34,976 bases of DNA, taken from Cruorifilaria tuberocauda. Its lineage: Eukaryota; Nematoda; Chromadorea; Rhabditida; Onchocercidae. How positions within the stretch are numbered: the stretch's first letter is position 1; every line of letters begins with the position of its first letter. The notes beneath the pieces are model-generated. The model was not told the origin of the DNA. It made no database searches and saw only the letters and a list, made by a program, of their open reading frames with translations. The position numbers were made by a program, and so were the translations under genes. Location of the stretch: contig JABVXU010000556.1 of assembly GCA_013365365.1 (NCBI GenBank), positions 1-34,976 of the forward strand. Reading direction: 5' to 3'. Below are positions 26,267-34,976 of the stretch, one piece after another.

Positions 26267-26268
26267 AG
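26267..26268 (+). promoter_or_regulatory. Probable trans-splice acceptor for the Ly-6-like gene
   Basis: TAATTTTCAG ends here, 106 bases before the ATG at 26375; strong nematode acceptor consensus with no coding exon upstream. Confidence 0.45.
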
Positions 26269-26374
26269 AGCAGATACTATTCGAATGTCAAACTATTGAG
26301 TTCGATTTATTTTTGAACTAATATTTTGGTTTGGGTTGGATTCAAAAGGAGTTCCTTGTTCTAATTGCTTCTCA

Positions 26375-26995
26375 ATGCGTTTTCTCCGCCTATTTTCCCT
26401 ATTTATTCTTTGTATACTTTGTTTGGTTAGCGTTATCTCTCTCAGCTGTTGGTCCTGCCATGGCAAAATGGTGGCAGAGAAAAGCTGGGTGACACCGGCC
26501 GGTAGCTGCTGCAAACCAAACGTTATTAAATGCAATCATAGCTATTGCTTCTTTGCAGAAATACGAGGTTCATCTACTTTCTGGATTTCCGGATGCACTG
26601 ATGATGAGTTCAACGGTAATTAAGATGAAATTCACAACATTCCGAACCTCCTAACTGTTATGTTGAGTTAGAATCCTTCATTGGATTTGTACAAATCTAT
26701 AAAGAAGCACCCATCTGATCCGACAAAGGATCTTATTACAATGGCTTCTGACAGATAAATATGGCTTTTAGGTTGTGATCAGCATAATATACCGTACAAT
26801 TCCACCCTCCTGAGATGCCAGTGTCAAACTGACTTTTGCAATCCGATCGACAGGATACCGCATTGCTTCAAGAAGCCGTTCAACAACACTGCAATTAAAT
26901 TCTCTGGAAAAATACATGACGTAAAGAGTGTTGCATGGGCTAATCAAATCAAGTCATTTAGTCCAGTGATTCTCCTCATATTAGTTCCAGGTTAG
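26375..26995 (+). CDS. Secreted Ly-6/three-finger-like cysteine-rich protein, probably GPI-anchored
   Basis: Two exons, 26375-26615 and 26772-26995, joined as G|GT, encode 154 residues. Residues 1 to about 26 form a signal peptide (MRFLRLFSLFILCILCLVSV). The mature part is cysteine-rich: CWSC, then CC, KC, YC, GC, GC and finally LRCQCQTDFCN. The opening C-x-x-C and closing C-x-C-x-x-D-x-C-N fit the Ly-6/uPAR/activin-receptor three-finger pattern. One or two N-glycosylation sites are visible (NHS, NNT, NST). The chain ends in a short hydrophobic stretch (VILLILVPG) directly before the stop, as in a GPI-anchor signal. So a surface or secreted protein is inferred; no specific function is assigned. 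AATAAA follows 17 bp after the stop. The opposite strand has an 80-codon open frame over exon 1, which I treat as a shadow. Confidence 0.72.
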
Positions 26996-27011
26996 GATTC
27001 TCCGCTATTGC

Positions 27012-27017
27012 AATAAA
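27012..27017 (+). terminator. Poly(A) signal of the Ly-6-like gene
   Basis: AATAAA 17 bp after the stop; another at 27102-27107. Confidence 0.55.
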
Positions 27018-27163
27018 GACTACAGTATTGAAAAGTTACTGCATTATATATTGGCTCTCATATATGCATTTCGAAATCGGACTTGGAAGCCATCATGTAA
27101 AGCAAATAAAACGCACTTATTTTGTGAGGTAGCTGCGATCAATGATAATGATTTTATTTTTAG

Positions 27164-27493
27164 ACATATCGATCTGCTAGTGGCAATGAAGTGATCAAGA
27201 GCAGTGCTAGATTAGACTTCCCTTGTCCTCTTCTATTGTATGAAAACAGTCTTGTCCGGTTCAACAGGAATATCTTTTACGGATCTCATGGGTGAAGGAA
27301 TGCGATATCAAATTACATTAATGGATGAGGAATTTAAGCAGTAAAATGCGTGTCTTGGGAGTTGCCACGATCGAGAAGAGCCATCCTTTCCATAGAGCCC
27401 TTTCCCTCATGTCCATCTAGCTTTGCTTCACAGTCCAGTGAGTATTTTACGGTTTCACACAATATGGATAGGAAGTGGGATGAATTATTGCAG
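27164..27493 (+). other. Two candidate exons of an unidentified gene
   Basis: A TTTTATTTTTAG acceptor is followed by an open exon-like stretch 27164-27291 (TYRSASGNEVIKSS..., RLDFPCPLLLYENSLVRF), ending at a GG|GTGAAG donor. A second stretch, 27439-27493, follows a CAGTCCAG acceptor (EYFTVSHNMDRKWDELLQ) and ends CAG|GTGAAT. Their phases match (GG+T = Gly). I find no initiating exon, and other frames here are also open on both strands, so this may be a decayed gene, an alternative exon set, or chance in a slightly GC-richer patch. No homology is recognised. Confidence 0.25.
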
Positions 27494-28327
27494 GTGAATT
27501 GTTCCCTTCGCTTTCCTACGCAGTGTTCAGGTGCATTTTAGTATGAGGTGTTAAAGTGTAATTCTATGTTACGTATGTTCTCAGATGCTCTACATTCACT
27601 CCTCTATTCTACTATGCATGCGCATATCTTTTATCATTCATAATATTATTTAATATGTAGATGTCATGTTATTTGTTATTGCTGTCCCTTTGATATACTA
27701 CATGATGTATACATTATTGAGCATCGAATAAACTCTACCCAATTTTTATTAGAAATATCAATACATATTAAATAGGTGAAAAGATGGCATGTTGATGTTT
27801 ATGCATGATCCTTATAGATGTAGAGAAACAGAGAATCAGAAAAACTGTAGGAATTGACTGAAATAGAAAAAACCATATCATGCATTTCCAAGGGATGTCA
27901 GGAACACTCAACTTAACTGTTGTTTTTGAATCATGTGAAGTTCAGTCGTGTTAATATAAACAAACTTTCTAATCTTTATCAGTTTTACTTCGTTATGTCC
28001 TCGAGTCCCTATCTTCGGCATCGCCTTTCGCAACCACTTGTTTGAAACTTTTCTTAACCAATATTTACTGTTATGACTGTTACCACAAAATTCATGAGAT
28101 GTATGGATATTTTTGATGACGATGAGCGGGAATCAAACGACTGGTTCAATTGTTGCTGTTCTTAACTCTGTTCGTCATAAATATATAAAATTAAAATAAG
28201 GCAGGAATAAAACGTAGTTGATAAGTTTAGAAGATATCTGTAGTTAAGAAACGCAAAGAAAATATATCACGTTCTTCTGACCACTGTGGTGTATTAGTTT
28301 ATAAAATAAAAGAATATTCTTACTTAT
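27494..28327. other. Spacer upstream of GINS3
   Basis: Mostly AT-rich and closed. One AATAAA occurs near 27728. A 30-codon acidic ATG frame at 28073-28165 ends in CCCS; too short and without context to call. No other feature seen. Confidence 0.45.
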
Positions 28328-28329
28328 AG
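28328..28329 (+). promoter_or_regulatory. Probable trans-splice acceptor for GINS3
   Basis: CTTACTTATAG ends here, 30 bases before the ATG at 28360. Confidence 0.4.
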
Positions 28330-28359
28330 GAAACAGTGGAAAGAACAACATTAGTAGTT

Positions 28360-29321
28360 ATGGACGTGGACAAAAACTACTATGATATAAGAGATATATT
28401 AGCATGCAAGCAAAGCCTTAAATGTTTATTTTCTAACCCTATTCCTCGAGGTAAATTGTTTTTTTTAAGTTCTTATCAGGAATATGCTTTGCAGCAGCAG
28501 TTCTTGGTCTACACAATTATATTTTTAATTTTAGAAATCTTCCACTTAATTGGACAAAGAGTCCCTGATATGGAAGGAGGTTTCTGTCGAGCAGATTTGC
28601 CGCTTTTCATGATTCGAACTCTACCCAATTGTAAGGTACGTTTGTTATTTGAGTTTTATCATAAAAAGAAAATATTAAGCATAAAGTATGATGCATACAG
28701 GTCGTACCGCCAGCCGAATTCAGTCCCATACAAATGCAAGTTTTGCGTGCAGCACCAGAACATGTCGATGTGATGCATTTGAATCAATTCTACTTCATCC
28801 TTTCGAAGCATATTGCCAAATTAGTTCCAGGTTACTTTATATTCCGATTTGCTACTGACAGGTGTTTTCTCATGAAATACATAATTCAAATATTCTAAGG
28901 AAGCATTAGTTCCAGTAATACAAAAAACTCATAGCCATACTTCTTCGAACGCTTCGAACGCTCGACATCTTCGTTTATCTTCCATTTTGTACTCGGTCGC
29001 AAAGAGATAAGTTGTCGGTTTCAGAGAAAAGATTTGAGATTTGGTATCACCAAATCATTTTTGGGTGTTTATGTATTATACATGGCATTGTTTTCAGATG
29101 AAGATGGACGTTCACTGGCGGAGACAGCACTGTTTTCATTTCTCCATCGTAGTGGTTGGATTCTAAATTGTGCGTTGCATCAAGGCGCAAGATCAAAGAA
29201 AATTGATTCAACAGAAATACAGCTTTACCGAGAAGCATTCACTTGTGCATTGCAGTTCAACCGTTGGTTCAATTCGAGGCAAGCTATTTGTCGTAAAAGA
29301 GATAGTAGTGTATTAGACTGA
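28360..29321 (+). CDS. GINS3: GINS complex subunit 3 (Psf3)
   Basis: Psf3 is one of four GINS subunits that join CDC45 and MCM2-7 in the replicative helicase. Exons 28360-28450, 28535-28635, 28701-28830 and 29098-29321 give 181 residues, slightly shorter than the vertebrate protein (about 216). Visible features: N-terminal YYDIRDILACKQSLKCLF, the family's 'D-I-D-D-I-L' start; a central FCRADLPLFMIRTLPN, matching the 'L-P-L-W-L-A' block; RAAPEHVDVMHLNQFYFIL, the 'A-D-P-x-x-V-D-L' helix; and the LLxxFxxRxxxI-type helix DGRSLAETALFSFLHRSGWIL. The start is the ATG at 28360 because upstream in-frame codons lack an ATG and a splice acceptor lies just before. AATAAA at 29441. Intron 3 carries a short 9-bp tandem duplication near 28943 (TTCGAACGC twice). 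Confidence 0.88.
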
Positions 29322-31069
29322 ATCTAAAAAGTCCCACTATGTTAGATTTCGTTCTTTTCATCAAAAGTAGTGTTGATCATTTGGAGATATGATACTTTTT
29401 GGCTCACACTATTGCTTACGATCTTTGTAACTGTATGTTAAATAAAGCAATAGAACACATACTGCAACTTTATGTTTTGCTGGTTGTACAATGTTGCTGT
29501 CTGCTGATCTCAACTTCTTGATTTTTATTGTTCGTTCCAAAATTTATATCTTATGTATCATAAATGCACTATATCGTCTTCTTGATTATTCTTCTTCTTG
29601 TTACTGTATTTTTGTTTCGTTTATTTTCTTCGGTCTAGGTGAAATTTTGAACTTCTTCAGTATTAGTATAGAATGCATGATTCTCTTGTTTTTTAGCTTA
29701 AATTTATCGCTTTTTCAGAATTGATTCACGTGCATCTGTTTTTATTTGCCGCATTTTCTATGTCAGTCGCGCTTTTTCCCAACTGCATATTCTTATATAT
29801 GCATGTCTGTATGGGTGTTTTATATGCAGTTTTTGTTTTGCTTCATTGCGGCATTGAGCAGTTTCAAATTCGATGGTCCAGAGGCTGTTCGGCCTGTATT
29901 GCGTCCCTTTGTGAATATATTTGTATTTCAGTCAAGTTCCTTTTGTTTTCTCCAATCTTCTAATAAAACATGCGTTATAGTTATAATTCATTATAGAAAA
30001 TGTCAGATGAAGTAATCTTTTTGCCTTACATTTTTAAAGGAACTACGAGTTCATTTCATAATACTATTGAAAAACTTCGTTTGTTTTATGCTGAAAAAGA
30101 GTTTTGTTCACTATTTGCTCTTAAAAAAATTATATATTTTGTTGTAGATTATTATAGTGCTGAATAATACGCATTTATATCTTTACCGATGAATTCCTAA
30201 GTTATTTCCCACACAGAACACTTAACACGAGAATGCTTTGTTCTTCACTGGATGGAATATGTCAGATGAAAGCAATACGCCGAAAATTAACGACGAATGT
30301 GCTGAAAACAATGAGTATTACCTGTGTTTGAAATATTTTTTATTTTTGACGTGCTTCATTTCATCTTGTTATGCTATGAATTAAGATTTAGAAAATTTTC
30401 TTTACATTTCACTCGAAATTTTCTAATTTATTGCTCAGATATGTATATCTGTTGTTGTCCGTGAATCTCTCATTCGTCATATTTTAATGTAGATATTATT
30501 ACCTTATTTACCACTTGAAGAAATAAAAATTTGTCTATTTGAATACTCACTGTCTAGTGGTTATGACCATTGCTGTTGCTTAAGAAGAATCAGGAAAAGA
30601 TTAATTTGATTGGGAGAGATGCTGTTTTACTTCTTACATCTCACAAACTGCATTCAGACGAAGTGAATATTGCATCAGAATATCAGTTGGTTCAGAAGTC
30701 ATATTTGAAATGTGAAGAGAAAGGCCGAAGATGTGACAATATCACTGATCCTTGACTTTGATAATCATAAGTAAGGCGTTAACGTTGCGAAGTTCTTCAT
30801 GTTGATAACTCCGAGAAAGCTTTTAATACATATAATTTTAAAATGATTGTATTTCCACTTATGCAATCTTTCTTTTTAATGATGTATAGTTTAATTGTGG
30901 ACTTTGTATTTCTACTGTGTTGAATTTAAAATCGTGGGAGTGACAGTGCTTTCTTTATTGAAGGGTCGAAAATGTTCGATGATGCGCCGGATTTGTTTAA
31001 ATTTGTACTTAATGGTTGCAAATTGTGTAAGCGTTGGTCATTTAAGCTGGAGTCAAAAGATTACGAACT
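29322..31069. other. Spacer between GINS3 and APC7 with unexplained open frames
   Basis: AATAAA at 29441-29446 ends GINS3. Two forward frames are open together over about 29720-30015; one includes SFKFDGPEAVRPVLRPF. Further coding-like pieces occur at 30259-30323 (MSDESNTPKINDECAEN), 30493-30606, 30567-30752, 30709-30770 and from 30951 on. They cannot all be joined into one frame. Possibly a missed multi-exon gene or a pseudogene; see findings. Confidence 0.3.
29441..29446 (+). terminator. Poly(A) signal of GINS3
   Basis: AATAAA 120 bp after the stop codon. Confidence 0.65.
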
Positions 31070-34000
31070 ATGCATTCCTTTGATGAGGATATCAATAAGC
31101 TATTCAATTTCGAGCTTTATGACGATGTCATCACGTTGTATGAGCTTTCGTATGCTGAGCAAGTGCTAAGTAAGCTCCAAGCTGCAACTGTGATCGCAAT
31201 GGTAGCCGAGTCCTATTACCAGCGTGACTGTTTCATCAAAAGTCAAGAGGTGTAGTCTTCTTTGCTTTGTGTAATTTTTTGAAATAAGGAGTAGTGACAG
31301 TTCTTATTTCAGGCTTTTTATCGTGCAATTACGTTAACCAAGACATTATCAAAGTCACTCAGTAAAGAATTGGTATGTCATCCATTTCTGGTGATTTTTC
31401 TTAGTACTTTGAATAAATTGTTTTGATTAGTAAAAAATAGATCCACCTTTACTTATCTGAGTGGAATTAGCTTTCAGAAATTTTCTGAAGCTGAATTGAA
31501 ATATCGGCTTCATCGCTGTTTGTTGAAACAGTGTAAACGCGAGGAAGCAATGGGCGTCTTGGGTAGCATTACAGAGGAGGAAATGACTCCGAAAGTTAGC
31601 TATTTTCATCTTTTTCTGAAGATATCTTGTGAATGATCACTGATGTCAATATATTTCCATATTATTTTTCAGTTATTACTGAAATCGAGGAATAAACTAC
31701 CATGCAGAATATAAGGTTTTAAAAATGAAAGATCCTCTAACTCTTCAGAGAATTAAACTTTTCGTATCACTAGTTTTAATAGGATACAAAAAAAGGATTA
31801 AGATAAAGCTCATTATCATTCGAAAACGTAACTGCATTGTTGTCAAGTCAGTTAGTAGTTAAACGGCAGCAGTTCGAAAACCAATGGAAAAAAGTTTCTT
31901 TAAAATAATAAATAAATATATATATTTGAGTCCATTAACTATTTTAATTTTGTATCCAATAACTAATTTAATGTTTAACGTGGGAAACCAGATATATATA
32001 ATTTCTGTAATGAGTCTGAGGCTCAGAAATGAAGTATGGAAAACTAAAATTCCTCTCCTCACTCTAGTATATTTGATTTTAAAAATGCAATGCTTCAAAT
32101 AAGAAGTCAAGTTCGCATTCTTTATATGCAAATATGGTAATAAAGATTTGAAAGCACTATCCACATTTGAACTGTTTTCAGATTATATCAGCATTGGCCC
32201 GTCTGCATCATGTGCCTTCAAACGATTATACTACTCGCGATAAAGTCAAAACAGTGGGAAACGCAATGCTGTACCATAAGTGAGTAGTAATTGTCTTCAT
32301 GAAATTTATAACGACGAGGATGTAATTTTCACGAATTTCAAACTGTTCAACAGTTGAAAGAAGCGGAATAGTTGGAAGATAGTTTGACGGAAAACAAATT
32401 TGCAGGAAAGTGGTTGAAATATGTCCAGAAGCCATCGATTCCTTGTCATGCATTGTACGATATGGTCTGAAAGAGGGAGTTTGCATATCTCATCGTAGCC
32501 GCACCGTTCAGGCTTGGCTCAAAGCACAGGAAGCTGTTGCTGAACAAAAACATTATGATGCAATTTCTCAACTCTCCGGTGTACCACCAGGAAATTTAAA
32601 GTAAGTAAATTTATTTCCCTCATTTTTACAATTCGAACAGTCCTTCTTATCGGAATTTAAATGTTTCCTCTCAGTTTCTTCAGTGAAAAATAGCATGGTA
32701 ATTATCTAGTGCTTTGTCTAGAAATATATAGAAATCTCAAGTACATCAGGAGGAAGATTCTATCACCGTACTTGAGGGTTAATTTTTGTTTAAGACAGCT
32801 TTATGGAAAGGCTATCAGTAACGAATTATTCATTTTCAGAATACTGATCGAGCTAGGACGGTTGCACTATGCTGTTGGGGAAAATCAGAAAGCAGCTGTC
32901 TATCTGCGACGAGCACATCATCTAGATCCTAATACCTCTTACTCGATGGACATTTTGGCATTTATTTTGGCACAGGTTAGATAAACTGTTTGCTGCTTTG
33001 TGATTACATGCTGTGGAGATTTAAAGTTCAAATGGTCAAGAAAACTTCAGGAGCAAAACTATAAGGACTTGGAAAATTTGGCAGCTACTTTGATGGACGC
33101 GCAGGAAACTCCTGAAGCTTGGGTGGCGTATGCTTTTCTTGCTAAGTGCCAGAAAAGACACGACAAAGCACTGTATTTCACAGAGAAGGTGTTCTTTTAT
33201 TTTTGGAGAGAATATAGAATGTATTATTTCTGCTTTGCAGTAAATTTGATTTAATAGTTCATAACTTGAACTCCAATTCAGGCTTGTAAATTAGCGGATT
33301 GGCATGTGCATCCAATGGCAATATTACTGAGAGCCCTTATTCTAATGGATAAAAAGAAATTCGATGAGGCCATAGCCGAATTACGTGATGCTCTTATTAT
33401 TCATCCTGCAAACTATACCCTCTATGAAGCTCTGGTCCACGCTTTTCTTCTTCAGGAAAAGACTCAGGAGGTTTGCTTTGTCCAGGATTTTGTTCTTTAT
33501 TTCTAACTACATAAGTTCTCCAAAACTTTTATTCTTGAATTATTCTTGTTCCAGAAATGTGAGGGGACCGAAATATTAAAACATTTAATATTTGACTGCT
33601 GCAAGTTTCACTTCTCTGCGCCATAAGCTTCGCATTAAGGTTTTTTGATCATTAGTAATTTCGTTACTCTGAAATTTAAAGGAGAGATATGATCAAGATT
33701 TATGAGATTCAGGCTCGGGTTGTTGCTTGTACTTGTCGACATATTCTTGGTCAGGATAATGCTCGAGCATTGTATCTTTGTGCTACCTTAGCTGCTAAGG
33801 ACGAATCGACAGTGAAAGATGCGCAGAAACTTCTTGAAAAAGTTGAAATTATTTAATTGACATATTTATCGCATTCTCAGTTGCTGTAACTATAAAGGAT
33901 TTAATTTTCAGGCAGTAGCGATATCTCCTCATTTACTAGACGCTGTGTTTCTCCTTGTGGCTCTTTACGACAAAACACAAAGTTATGAGAAAGCTATTAC

Positions 34001-34688
34001 ACTACTGAGGAAGCAAACTCAGGTGAAATGTTGCTATCGAAGATTTTTTCTGCGGACTGTCCATTAAAATACCAGTATAAATTATGTTTTGCTATTTGCT
34101 GAGCTTATATTTTGGAAAGGTATCGAGCTACTCATTATTCACCAGTTAAAGTTTCAGACGGCAGTGAACAGCCGACTTCATCGTTTACTTGGTGATTTCT
34201 TAACCAAAACGAATCGTCCAGTTGATGCGTGTCATCAGTACAGGTTGGAAAGCTATATTAGGTTCATAGTTTTATTTGTAGAGTTTTAATAGTGTACTAT
34301 TATTTTACTTGTAGAGAATTCTTACATAAGGAAATTACCATATGCTGTGGGGAAGATGTACATATAAAAAGAATGACAAACCTATTGGGATGATTGGATG
34401 AATGATTACTTTTGCATTAAGATGGAATGAGGAGATAGTGTTGGTTGTAGTAACTATTGTCTTTTGGCCCATGATCAGTTCTTTCTTGAAGTCAATAATA
34501 AGTTCGTTTGCAGATTAGCAGTTGATGGTGATGCAACTGCAGCTAAAGCAATGGATGCACTAGAAATAGTGCCTGGAATGTACGCCCCAGAATCTCTACC
34601 ATCTATTGTTTGTCGTGGACCATCACGACGTCGAACTGGTCAAGTATGTCACAGTGACCAGACACCAGTTACTGAGCGAAACATCTAA
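31070..34688 (+). CDS. APC7: Anaphase-promoting complex subunit 7 (TPR protein)
   Basis: TPR scaffold subunit of APC/C, the E3 ligase that degrades securin and cyclin B. Twelve exons (31070-31249, 31313-31372, 31478-31594, 32182-32279, 32406-32600, 32840-32975, 33051-33188, 33282-33470, 33713-33841, 33912-34022, 34158-34243, 34514-34688) keep phase and give 537 residues against 565-599 in human. N-terminal ELYDDVITLYELSYAEQVL corresponds to the APC7 dimerisation region. TPR units follow, for example ELGRLHYAVGENQKAAVYLRRAHHLDP, RALILMDKKKFDEAIAELRDAL and LLGDFLTKTNRPVDACHQY. The order and spacing follow APC7 rather than CDC27/CDC16/CDC23, which have more C-terminal repeats. The start is the ATG aligning with the family's N-terminus; the leader is unclear because another frame is open across it. 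The tail (RRRTGQV...) is poorly conserved and a further splice at CAA|GTATGT is possible. The 31595-32181 intron is empty. Confidence 0.88.
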
Positions 34689-34976
34689 TAATTGTTCAGC
34701 ATTATCATATTTGCTGAGAATATTCTGAAAATTGTTCCTATTCCTTGTATATATTGTAAAATATGCAGTATAACTGTAAAGTCTACTCATCATTTTGTTC
34801 AATAAGAATTGTCGATTTGGGGAAAGAAATTTTGTAGGCATGACGAAACTTTAGTTTGCATCAAGCTTTTAATGATGGAACAATTAATTATTTTAGGTTC
34901 ATTGTTCATTTCTGGTCTTCCAAATACTTGCAGTGTCATATATTTTCTAGTTTTTCTAGTACATATATCTACATAT
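34689..34976. other. Downstream of APC7
   Basis: AT-rich; no coding feature. No canonical AATAAA; AATAAG at 34801 is the closest variant. Confidence 0.4.

Noticed and set aside
26293..26535. 80-codon minus-strand ATG frame that looks protein-like (Gln/Arg/Asn-rich)
   Set aside because: It is exactly antisense to the signal peptide and first cysteines of the Ly-6-like exon 1, has no splice partners, and its composition is what antisense of a Leu/Phe/Cys-rich leader gives.
28073..28165. 30-codon acidic ORF ending CCCS upstream of GINS3
   Set aside because: Too short, no splice sites or leader, no family; kept only as a note.
1..34976. tRNA, rRNA, CRISPR, transposon or bacterial (for example Wolbachia-derived) insert
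   Set aside because: Read for B-box motifs, direct-repeat arrays, terminal repeats and bacterial gene-like long frames; none seen, though a database search could find degraded pieces.

Overview
This is nuclear DNA from a eukaryote, almost certainly a nematode and most likely a filarial-type (spirurid) parasite. The DNA is visibly AT-rich. Genes are broken into many short exons by introns of roughly 50-600 bp, with TTTCAG/TTTTAG acceptors. The proteins read as animal orthologues. Short 5' leaders preceded by intron-type acceptors suggest spliced-leader trans-splicing. The species assignment is inference: no barcode or rRNA is present.

Eight protein-coding genes, all on the + strand, can be assembled with consistent splice phases. 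In order they are: (1) the 3' two-thirds of an LRRK-family Roco kinase (lrk-1 type; COR, kinase and WD40-like parts); (2) a two-exon Sm-like protein closest to LSM10; (3) a Bax inhibitor-1/TMBIM6 membrane protein; (4) a complete 18-exon catalytically intact myotubularin (MTM1/MTMR2 group); (5) a complete 19-exon CSE1L/exportin-2; (6) a small secreted, probably GPI-anchored Ly-6-like cysteine-rich protein; (7) GINS subunit Psf3; (8) APC7, a TPR subunit of the anaphase-promoting complex. Apart from the truncated first gene, each runs from ATG to stop with no frameshift.

Most of the genes are single-copy housekeeping functions: phosphoinositide turnover (MTM), ER stress and calcium (BI-1), importin-alpha recycling (CSE1L), replication initiation (GINS3), mitotic ubiquitin ligase (APC7) and possibly histone pre-mRNA 3' processing (LSM10-like). 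They do not form one pathway. The uniform orientation and short spacers in places would permit local polycistronic units, but no operon can be proved from sequence alone.

The most unusual points are two genes not expected from the C. elegans model (LSM10-like and APC7), a probable GC-AG intron in CSE1L, the Ly-6-like surface protein, and three unexplained tracts (27.16-27.54 kb, 29.72-30.02 kb, 30.23-31.09 kb) with protein-like open frames that I could not turn into genes. I found no tRNA, rRNA, CRISPR, transposon or bacterial insertion. No clearly new multi-gene system is visible.
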